Shown here one piece after another: positions 1-5,759 of a stretch of 12,383 nucleotides of DNA. Source of the stretch: an uncultured Alistipes sp. (GTDB taxonomy: Bacteria > Bacteroidota > Bacteroidia > Bacteroidales > Rikenellaceae); NCBI GenBank assembly GCA_934754975.1, contig CAKVKI010000055.1:1-12383 (forward strand). Reading direction: 5' to 3'. How positions within the stretch are numbered: the first letter of the stretch is position 1; each line of letters begins with the position of its first letter. The position numbers and the translations under genes are program-made. The notes beneath the pieces are model-generated. The model saw nothing but the letters and a program-made list of their open reading frames with translations, did no database searches and was not told where the DNA came from.

Positions 1-412
1 CCGTGTAGAGAAATGCGAATGCGACGCACAGCGCGCCGACGGCGATCAGCCACCAGCCGCCGTAAAAAAGCAGGCCGCAGCCCGTGATGCAGGCGGCGGC
101 GGTCGTCACGGCGATACCCCGCCGCATGGCGCGGGAGGTGATCCAGCCTTGTGCGCAGGCCCGCTCGGGTCCCAGCCGGTCTTTGCCGTCGGAGCCTTTG
201 AGGTAATCCCAGAGGTCGTTGATGAGGTTGGCGTCGATCTGCATCAGGAAAGCGAACAGCAGGCACAGCACGGCGGGCAGCAGGTGAAAATCTCCGTCCG
301 AAGCGGCTAAAGCGCAGCCCAGCATCACCGGCACGGCGGCTCCCGTCAGCGTCTTGGGCCGCGCCGCGAGCATCCATGCCCGAAATGAATTGGTGGCTGT
401 TTGTGTTTTCAT
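1..412 (-). CDS. menA: MenA, 1,4-dihydroxy-2-naphthoate polyprenyltransferase (3' end beyond window)
   Basis: This is an integral membrane prenyltransferase of the UbiA family. It attaches the polyprenyl tail to 1,4-dihydroxy-2-naphthoate in menaquinone synthesis. The window holds 137 codons from the ATG at 412; the rest lies beyond position 1. The N-terminus has the family signature AARPKTL (residues 16-22). Hydrophobic stretches follow at about 24-37 and 45-59. The first Asp-rich prenyl-diphosphate/Mg site is NDLWDYLKGSD (65-75), followed by the MenA-typical RLGPERA and QGWIT. A further hydrophobic stretch covers about 100-137. The Asp-rich site with RLGP/QGW favours MenA over UbiA or heme O synthase. 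It lies 215 bp downstream of ung on the same strand. No clear TAnnTTTG promoter was found in the gap, so it may be read from the ung transcript. Confidence 0.88.
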   Translation of the reverse strand, partial: MKTQTATNSFRAWMLAARPKTLTGAAVPVMLGCALAASDGDFHLLPAVLCLLFAFLMQIDANLINDLWDYLKGSDGKDRLGPERACAQGWITSRAMRRGIAVTTAAACITGCGLLFYGGWWLIAVGALCVAFAFLYT

Positions 413-543
413 GTTTCCGGAGCGGACTATGCGCTGCGTGTGGTTTTATTGCGTGCTGTTTAGCCGGATAAGCGTTTCTGCGATCCCGAATTTGTGCAGG
501 CCGGGTTTCCGCGCCGCCTGCGGTGACGGACGCTTCCGGCCGA

Positions 544-601
544 CAAAAACAGGGCCGGTAAAAATAGGGTCTGCAAAACAGTACCGGCAAAACGAGACCG
601 G
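544..601. repeat. Four-copy degenerate 14-15 bp tandem repeat in the ung-menA gap
   Basis: On the plus strand four consecutive units are seen: caaaaacagggccgg (544-558), taaaaatagggtctg (559-573), caaaacagtaccgg (574-587) and caaaacgagaccgg (588-601). Each is an A-run followed by a G/C-rich end. The first unit also forms a 6-bp inverted repeat, ccggcc (536-541) with ggccgg (553-558). No T-tract follows it on the minus strand, so it is not a convincing terminator. The rest of the 413-627 gap shows no gene. Confidence 0.55.
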
Positions 602-627
602 CAGTCGGCGCAGAAAATTCTTAACTG

Positions 628-1290
628 CTACCATACGATCGGCTCCTTGCCGATGCTGCGGAGGTATTCGTTGGCGCGCGAGAAGTGGCGGCAGCCGAAA
701 AATCCGCGGTAGACCGAGAGCGGCGAAGGGTGTACGGCTTTGAGGATGAAATTCCGCTGCGGATCGGCCATGGCTCCTTTCTTTTGGGCGTAACTGCCCC
801 AAAGCATGTAGACGATGCCCTGTTTGCGTTCGGAGATCGCGCGTACCACGGCGTCGGTGAAGGTCTCCCAGCCGCGGCCCGCATGCGACGCCGCTTCGTG
901 TGCGCGGACGGTCAGCACGGCGTTCAGCAGCAATACCCCCTGCTCGGCCCAGCGGTCGAGGTTGCCCGTCGCGGGAGGGGGCGTCCCGGTGTCGTCGGCG
1001 ACCTCCTTGAAGATATTCTGCAGCGAGGGCGGGAAAGGCACGCCGTCGCCTACCGAGAAACAGAGTCCGTTGGCCTGTCCGGGACCGTGGTAGGGGTCCT
1101 GGCCGATGATGACCACTTTCAGCTTGTCGAACGGGCATTTGTCGAAGGCGCGGAAGATGTTGCTGCCGCGCGGGAAGATGCGCTGCGAAGCGTATTCCTG
1201 CCTTACGAACTGCGTGAGGGCGGCGAAATAGGGTTTTTCGAATTCGGGAGCGAGCAGCTCTTTCCAGTCGGGGGCGATCTTTACATCCAT
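628..1290 (-). CDS. ung: Uracil-DNA glycosylase, family 1
   Basis: Ung cuts uracil from DNA to start base-excision repair. It works in the cytoplasm as a monomer. The protein has 220 aa, the usual family length. It carries the water-activating motif GQDPYHG at 63-69 (catalytic Asp65), then GLCFSV at 75-80 and PPSLQNIFKE at 87-96. The uracil-reading Asn123 lies in LLLNAVLTV (120-128). The C-terminal DNA-intercalation motif HPSPLS (187-192) contains catalytic His187. All active-site positions are intact. The ATG at 1290 gives a normal N-terminus. A TACATTTA sequence at 1314-1321 on the minus strand matches 7 of 8 positions of the Bacteroidota -7 box but lacks a good -33 TTG. An upstream terminator-like hairpin at 1431-1466 separates it from the M56 gene. 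Confidence 0.97.
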   Translation of the reverse strand: MDVKIAPDWKELLAPEFEKPYFAALTQFVRQEYASQRIFPRGSNIFRAFDKCPFDKLKVVIIGQDPYHGPGQANGLCFSVGDGVPFPPSLQNIFKEVADDTGTPPPATGNLDRWAEQGVLLLNAVLTVRAHEAASHAGRGWETFTDAVVRAISERKQGIVYMLWGSYAQKKGAMADPQRNFILKAVHPSPLSVYRGFFGCRHFSRANEYLRSIGKEPIVW

Positions 1291-1430
1291 GCTACAAGGT
1301 GGTTAAAGTGATGTAAATGTAGTAAAAAGTCGGTAAATTCCCGTCATTTTCACTTCCGATATAAAGAAATACTGCAGATATCCCTGCGATTCCGTGGGTG
1401 GAGTGGGAGCGGTCCGCATCGTTTGTACCA

Positions 1431-1466
1431 AAACGGCGTCCACTGAACTCAGGGTGGACGCCGTTT
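1431..1466 (-). terminator. Hairpin terminator downstream of the M56/TonB gene
   Basis: A perfect 13-bp inverted repeat has arms aaacggcgtccac (1431-1443) and its reverse complement (1454-1466) around a 10-nt loop. Read on the minus strand, the 3' arm ends in a short T-run (CCGTTTTGG), as in a factor-independent terminator. It lies about 93 nt after the M56 stop codon and 140 nt before the ung start. It probably ends the blaI-M56 transcript. The T-tract is short, so termination may be incomplete. The other parts of the 1291-1558 gap show no gene. Confidence 0.65.
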
Positions 1467-1558
1467 CTGCTTATGGTCGGTGCTGTCGCTTTGGAAAGCC
1501 GGGGGAAGGGGGCGCGGTCCGCCGGGGCGGTTGGCCTGGGTGGGGCTGCCTGGAAAAC

Positions 1559-3715
1559 CTACTTTCCGGACTCCGGGGCTGTCGTGCCGGACGCTTTCGT
1601 AAGACGGAAGTCCACGGGCAGCGTATATTTCACGCGCACGATCTGTCCGCGCTGTTCGCCGGGTTTCCATCGGGGCGAGGAGGCGATGACGCGGCGGGCC
1701 TCCTCCCAGAGCGATGCGTCGGGCGATTGGAGTTTTTCGATGCTGCTTACCGAGCCGTCCTTCTCGATGACGAACGACAGTATGACGCGCCCTCCGATCC
1801 CCTTCTCGAAAGCTTCGGCCGGGTATTTCACGTTTTTCTGCACCCATGCCCGGAAGTTGTTGAGGTCGCCGTACGGGGCGGCGGGATCGTCGGTCGGGAA
1901 GAGGGGCATCGTTTCGGTGATAAGGAACGCCTCTTCCTCGGGGTTACTGCTTTTAATGGTGATGGCGCTTTCGGACGTTTGTTCGGCAATATCCGTCACC
2001 CCGTTGCTTTCGGACGTTGCCGATCCGATATCCTCCGCTCCTTTGAGTGTAATGACTACCACGCCGTTGCGGGCCTTTTCGCCGTACAATGCGGTGCCGG
2101 TCTTGTCCTTGAGGACGGTCAGGCTTTTGATTCGGTTAGGATCGAGGTTGCCGATCTCCTTCATTTCGATCCCGTCTACGATATAGAGCGGCTTACCCGT
2201 TGCGGCCGCTGTGTCGGGCGTGTCGGACTGCATGATGAATATAAACGCCTGTTGCTCCTTGTCGCCGACCTGAGCGATGTGCGGCTCGCAGCCTATGTAG
2301 CTGATTTCGAGGACCGAATTGGCCGGGACGCGCAGTTCGGCCAGGCCTGCGGAGTTGGTGACCGCACCTTTGGGCGAACCGCTGACTTTGACCAGCGCAC
2401 CTGAGAGCGGGGCTTTGTCCTTGTAGGTGACGACGCTGACGCTCACCTGCTCCTGCTGTTGTTCCTGCCGCTCCTGCGGCGCGTCGGGCAGGTCGTCGGT
2501 GGGAGCAGCGGCGGCTTTGAGGTTCCGCGTCAGAGAGACGACGACCGGGGTTTCGCCTTTTGCGTCGATGATCCGGGCTTCGTAGTCGATATAGCTGATT
2601 TTGAGTTTACTGCCTTCGGGGACCGTTATCACGGCCCGGCCGTCTTTGCCGGTTACGGCACCTTTTTTGGTGCCGACCGCCTGTACGAGCGCTCCTTCGA
2701 CGGGCTGCTTGTTTTCGTCCAGCACCGTGAGCGTTGCCTTGCAGGTTTTGTCCTGCTTCTGCGTCGCGTCGGCCGCGGCCTGTATGCCGGTCGGCTCTTC
2801 GGTCGTTCCGGTTGCGGGGGCGGCCGCCGGAGAGACGATCACCGCTGCGCGCGTGGTGAAGCTGAATGCGCACAACAATCCTATCACGGCGGGCAGCGTA
2901 CCCGCCAGCCGCAGCAGGCTGTGCCTGCTCTTTGTCTGCATAGTCATCATTTTAAAGCGTTTTTTAGTTAAGGAGTTGCGCAGCCCGTTGGCTATTTCCG
3001 GACTATAACCGAAAAGCTGCTTGAAGATGGTTTGCATATAGTCGGCGCGGTCGTAACCGCTGTTCAGTACGTCGTTGTCGGCTTCGAACTCTTCGGCTTC
3101 GGTCAGCCGCCGGGCGGCGATCCACACGAAAGGGTTCCACCACAGAAGGGCCTTCATCAGTTCCATCAGGATACGCTCGACGGAGTGGCGGTGGGCGATG
3201 TGGCTCGATTCGTGGGCCAGGATGGCCGCCAGCTCCCCGGCAGGCGTTTTGTCCCAGATGTAAATGGTGCGCAAAAATGAGAACGAGGCGATTTCCTGCC
3301 GCGTGCGGACGAGCGTAAAGCCTTCTGTACGGGAGATTTCAGCTCCGCGGCGCAACCGGCGGATGCGGACGACCTGCCATACCATGACGCCGGCGATCAG
3401 CGCCGTTCCCAGCAGATAAAGCCCCAGGAAGAAGCTTTCGGGCGTTACGGCGAACCCGCCGCCTTCGTCGGGAAGCACTTCGCCCATCCAGTCGGGGAGG
3501 GCGGGAGCCGTGATTGCGGGCGTGGCTGTGATGACCCGGCCCGGCCATACGGGAATCCGCAGCAGCGGAATCAGCGCCGCGGCGAGGGGCGTCAGGAGCA
3601 GATAGAGTCGGCACCAGCGGAATTTTACCCGGCGTTCGAGCAGAATGGCGTAGGCCGCCAGCAGGACTCCGCTGCAGGCGAGTACTTCGAGCATATAGAT
3701 GATGGCTGGTTTCAT
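1559..3715 (-). CDS. M56 (BlaR1/MecR1-type) membrane metallopeptidase with carboxypeptidase-regulatory-like, plug-like and TonB C-terminal domains
   Basis: The 718-aa protein starts with an M56 antirepressor module. Membrane segments lie at about 5-25, 36-53 and 96-116, followed by a cytoplasmic zinc protease with HESSH at 168-172 and the downstream glutamate motif TEAEEFEAD (205-213). A fourth membrane segment (about 268-288) leads outside the membrane. There follow two CarboxypepD-reg-like beta domains (about 325-397 and 423-497). Next is a segment like the plug domain of SusC-type receptors (about 509-559: YIVDG, IKSLTVLKD, ALYG, NGVVVITLKG). A TonB C-terminal domain occupies about 618-706 (YPAEAF, GRVILSFVIEKDGSV, WKPG). 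In BlaR1 the outer domain binds beta-lactams; no such domain is present here. It lies 35 nt after the BlaI-family repressor, so it probably cleaves or inactivates that repressor when its periplasmic part senses a signal. The signal and any TonB-like energy role are unknown. Confidence 0.88.
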   Translation of the reverse strand: MKPAIIYMLEVLACSGVLLAAYAILLERRVKFRWCRLYLLLTPLAAALIPLLRIPVWPGRVITATPAITAPALPDWMGEVLPDEGGGFAVTPESFFLGLYLLGTALIAGVMVWQVVRIRRLRRGAEISRTEGFTLVRTRQEIASFSFLRTIYIWDKTPAGELAAILAHESSHIAHRHSVERILMELMKALLWWNPFVWIAARRLTEAEEFEADNDVLNSGYDRADYMQTIFKQLFGYSPEIANGLRNSLTKKRFKMMTMQTKSRHSLLRLAGTLPAVIGLLCAFSFTTRAAVIVSPAAAPATGTTEEPTGIQAAADATQKQDKTCKATLTVLDENKQPVEGALVQAVGTKKGAVTGKDGRAVITVPEGSKLKISYIDYEARIIDAKGETPVVVSLTRNLKAAAAPTDDLPDAPQERQEQQQEQVSVSVVTYKDKAPLSGALVKVSGSPKGAVTNSAGLAELRVPANSVLEISYIGCEPHIAQVGDKEQQAFIFIMQSDTPDTAAATGKPLYIVDGIEMKEIGNLDPNRIKSLTVLKDKTGTALYGEKARNGVVVITLKGAEDIGSATSESNGVTDIAEQTSESAITIKSSNPEEEAFLITETMPLFPTDDPAAPYGDLNNFRAWVQKNVKYPAEAFEKGIGGRVILSFVIEKDGSVSSIEKLQSPDASLWEEARRVIASSPRWKPGEQRGQIVRVKYTLPVDFRLTKASGTTAPESGK

Positions 3716-3750
3716 ATTGACGAACTTGACAGGGCGTGGGACAGGGAGTG

Positions 3751-4125
3751 TTATTTTTTGGCGTTCCGCATGATTTCGAGGATTTCGTCCATCTCCTTGA
3801 CGGAAATAGCTTCGTTCCGGGAGAAGAACGACACCATCTGGGCCAGCGAGCCGTCGAAGTAGGAGGTCAGCACCGACGACATGACTCCGCGGGCATACTG
3901 CTCGCGGCCGACGAGCGGGTAGTAGCGGTGGCTCTTGCCTTCGGGGGTGTGTCCCACGAAACCTTTGTTTTCCAGGATCTTGAGGAAGGTGGCGACGGTC
4001 GTGTACTTGGGCCGGGGCTCCTTGGTCTGGGCGATGATCTCATTGACCACCGCGTCACCCAGACGCCAGAGGATCTGCATGATCTCCTCTTCGCCGCGGG
4101 TGAGTTCCGTTAATTTTTTCTCCAT
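3751..4125 (-). CDS. BlaI/MecI-family transcriptional repressor
   Basis: This is a 124-aa winged-helix DNA-binding protein, the normal BlaI/MecI length. Residues about 7-71 form the winged helix, with family features LTRGEEEIMQILW (8-20) and the recognition-helix region YTTVATFLKILENKGFV (41-57). The wing ends in HRYYPLV (66-72). The remainder, up to about 120, is the helical dimer domain. Its partner peptidase, encoded next at 35 nt spacing, would be expected to relieve repression by proteolysis, as in bla/mec systems. I chose the ATG at 4125. An in-frame TTG at 4158 would add 11 residues, but it falls inside the predicted -7 box at 4156-4163, so it would not be transcribed. A large palindrome 39 nt upstream (4164-4210) suggests autoregulation. 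The genes regulated besides this operon are unknown, and beta-lactam resistance should not be assumed. Confidence 0.93.
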   Translation of the reverse strand: MEKKLTELTRGEEEIMQILWRLGDAVVNEIIAQTKEPRPKYTTVATFLKILENKGFVGHTPEGKSHRYYPLVGREQYARGVMSSVLTSYFDGSLAQMVSFFSRNEAISVKEMDEILEIMRNAKK

Positions 4126-4155
4126 GATTAAAAAGCGCTTTTTTAGGTTCCTGTG

Positions 4156-4186
4156 CAAGTTTACTACTAATTTTTTAGATTTGCAA
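4156..4186 (-). promoter_or_regulatory. Predicted promoter of the blaI-M56 operon
   Basis: On the minus strand a TTG (-33, positions 4186-4184) is followed after 20 nt by TAAACTTG (4163-4156). That matches 7 of 8 positions of the Bacteroidota -7 box TAnnTTTG. Transcription would start near 4150, giving a leader of about 25 nt before the ATG at 4125. One arm of the palindrome at 4164-4210 lies inside the 20-nt spacer. Confidence 0.6.
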
Positions 4187-4210
4187 GCTTTGCATCTAAA
4201 AAATTAGTAG
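4164..4210. promoter_or_regulatory. Palindromic operator, probable BlaI-family binding site
   Basis: Two perfect 17-bp inverted arms, ctactaattttttagat (4164-4180) and its reverse complement (4194-4210), flank a 13-nt centre that contains gcaagctttgc, itself nearly palindromic. Each arm also contains a short symmetric CTAA-N4-TTAG, so the element may hold two dimer sites in opposite orientation. One arm fills the promoter spacer and the other lies just upstream of the -33 box. That placement suits a repressor blocking RNA polymerase. BlaI family members generally bind short symmetric sites at their own promoters. That this protein binds here is inference. Confidence 0.7.
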
Positions 4211-4290
4211 ATTGGGGCGAAAAAGTTTTTCACCTATATTTATCAGCAAGGAAAAGGGGTGTGTGAAGGAATGACGGGGCGATAAGCGGG

Positions 4291-5040
4291 TCAGAGCAGC
4301 TGCCGCTCCCGCTCGTTGTCCTTTTCGGGTTTCTCGTCCTCCTCCCAGTCGAACCAGGGGAATTCGTGCCGTCCGGCCAGCGAAAAGCGGATGTAGCTGA
4401 TCGGAAGTCCCATTTCGAGGAAGCGTTTCTCGTAGGCCGTTTTGACCGAGAGTACCTCGTCGGCATAGCCCGAGCCGTAAATGTCGCCGTTCGAAACGTC
4501 GCAGGGAAGTCCGTAGCGCCGCACGACTTCGTTCGTGTAGCCGAACAGGTGCTTCGAGTCGGTTTTGAGGTTGATCCGGCCCTCGGGTTTCAGCAGGCGG
4601 GCATAGTATGCGAGGAACAGCGGCGAGGTGAGGCGTTTCTTGGCCCGGCGGCTTTTGAGCTGCGGATCGGGAAAGGTGATCCAGATTTCGTCCACTTCGT
4701 TTTCGGCGAACAGGCCGTTGATGAACTCGACGCGCGTGCGCAGGAAACCCGCATTCGTGATTTTCCGGTCGGTGACGCTCTTCGCGCCGCGCCACATGCG
4801 GGCGCCCTTGATGTCGATGCCGATGTAGTTGCGCGACGGGTCGTGTTCGGCCAGCGCCACGGTGTATTCGCCCTTGCCGCAGCCCAGTTCCAGCACGATC
4901 GGGTTGTCGTTGCGGAAAAAATCACTGCGCCAGCGCCCTTTGAGGGGGTGATCGCGGTGGAATACCTCGTCGAATTCGGGTTGTACGAAACAGTCGAAAG
5001 TCAGGTTCTCGCGGAACCTGCGGAGCTTATCCTTGCCCAT
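4291..5040 (-). CDS. trmB: TrmB, tRNA (guanine-46-N7)-methyltransferase
   Basis: TrmB uses S-adenosylmethionine to make m7G46 in the variable loop of tRNAs. The protein has 249 aa. The SAM-binding motif is LELGCGKGEYT (50-60), followed by the acidic motif IGIDIKGAR (73-81). The family-defining motif FPDPQLKSRRAKKRL (123-137) carries the Asp thought to be catalytic. After it come LKTDSKHLFGY (158-168) and TAYEKRFLEMG (201-211), which match the conserved C-terminal substrate-binding motif. The acidic, charged C-terminal tail (about 230-249) is longer than in short family members. Start ATG at 5040. It lies 6 nt after the GldH-like gene, which suggests co-transcription. The 80 nt between its stop and the blaI operator show only a weak hairpin (4216-4234). 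Confidence 0.95.
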   Translation of the reverse strand: MGKDKLRRFRENLTFDCFVQPEFDEVFHRDHPLKGRWRSDFFRNDNPIVLELGCGKGEYTVALAEHDPSRNYIGIDIKGARMWRGAKSVTDRKITNAGFLRTRVEFINGLFAENEVDEIWITFPDPQLKSRRAKKRLTSPLFLAYYARLLKPEGRINLKTDSKHLFGYTNEVVRRYGLPCDVSNGDIYGSGYADEVLSVKTAYEKRFLEMGLPISYIRFSLAGRHEFPWFDWEEDEKPEKDNERERQLL

Positions 5041-5046
5041 TGTCTC

Positions 5047-5529
5047 TTATTGGCTTTTTACGATGTTGATACCTACCGCTTCGACGCCTTTCACGGGGCG
5101 GCAGGGGGTGATTGCTAAGTGATAGTCGCCCGTCCGGTCGAGAAGTACGCGGCGGCGGTAGGAGATGTCGGCTTCGCGTGAAATCGCGGCCGGAGTATGT
5201 GCCGGGGGAATGACCAGCACGAACGGCTCTTCGTGCCGGAGCGAATCCGGGGTGCATACCCGGATGCGGACGGTCAGCGTGTCTTCCGCAAACCGGTCGT
5301 CGCAGCGCAGGAACAGGTTGATGTCGCGGAGCGTCGTCGTGTCGCCGTTGGCGAGGGTGATGCGGGCCGGGTCGCTCCATGACGCCGAACTGACGTCCGT
5401 AGCTACGGCTCCGTGGGGCGAAACGCAGCTTGCGGCGAGAAATGCCGCGGCGGCGATTGCCATGCGGCATGCCGTACGCACCGGTCGTATCGTTCCCGGA
5501 ACGGACAGGACGGACGCTGCGCGGAGCAT
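5047..5529 (-). CDS. gldH: GldH-like lipoprotein (start uncertain)
   Basis: This is a predicted lipoprotein. A hydrophobic segment, MAIAAAAFLAASC, ends in a lipobox whose Cys would be lipidated after signal peptidase II cleavage. The mature part is about 126 residues and is probably a beta-sandwich. Its end, GDYHLAITPCRPVKGV then VGINIVK, resembles the GldH family, and it sits between a PSP1 gene and trmB, a common neighbour for GldH in Bacteroidota (known context). GldH is needed for gliding in Flavobacterium but also occurs in non-gliding Bacteroidales, where its role is unclear. Start choice: the ATG at 5529, preceded by AAAA, gives 160 aa with the lipid Cys at residue 35. Other in-frame starts are ATG 5559, GTG 5478 (Cys at 18), ATG 5463 and GTG 5757. 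The last would put about 110 residues before the lipobox and is unlikely. Confidence 0.65.
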   Translation of the reverse strand: MLRAASVLSVPGTIRPVRTACRMAIAAAAFLAASCVSPHGAVATDVSSASWSDPARITLANGDTTTLRDINLFLRCDDRFAEDTLTVRIRVCTPDSLRHEEPFVLVIPPAHTPAAISREADISYRRRVLLDRTGDYHLAITPCRPVKGVEAVGINIVKSQ

Positions 5530-5759
5530 TTTTGCCGATACGGAACCCGGGGGACGCATTGTCGCCCCGGTGAATTTTATGGCCGCAATATCCGCGGCGG
5601 AGCGTTTCCGTCCCTGAACCGGGACGGTCGCGCGGCTGTTTGCGCCGGGTTTTATCCGGGATGTATTTACTGCAGCCTGACTTTGTGTGCCGAGGTCTGT
5701 CCCATACGGGGCTACGGCTCCGCAGTGTGCCGCTATGTCACCTGCCGTCCGTTTCACCG
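5530..5759. other. Spacer between the PSP1 gene and the GldH-like gene
   Basis: These 230 bp are GC-rich. The reading frame of the GldH-like gene stays open through them up to a GTG at 5757, two nt after the PSP1 stop. The peptide it would encode has no hydrophobic segment or recognised domain and lies before a clear lipoprotein signal, so I treat it as non-coding. No convincing promoter or terminator was found. Confidence 0.4.

Noticed and set aside
1394..2404. Long plus-strand open frame (336 codons) opposite the M56/TonB gene
   Set aside because: It mirrors the codon pattern of a well-supported minus-strand gene, has no recognisable domain, and is expected in GC-rich sequence.
3751..4125. 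Beta-lactam resistance locus
   Set aside because: The regulator pair is of the bla/mec family, but no beta-lactamase or extra penicillin-binding-protein gene is present and the sensor lacks a penicillin-binding domain.
4126..4158. TTG start for the BlaI-family gene adding 11 residues
   Set aside because: It lies within the predicted -7 box at 4156-4163, and the ATG at 4125 gives the usual family length.
4216..4234. Hairpin ggcgaaaaa-g-tttttcacc as terminator of trmB
   Set aside because: The stem is A/T-rich with one mismatch and no T-tract follows on the minus strand, so it is too weak to list.
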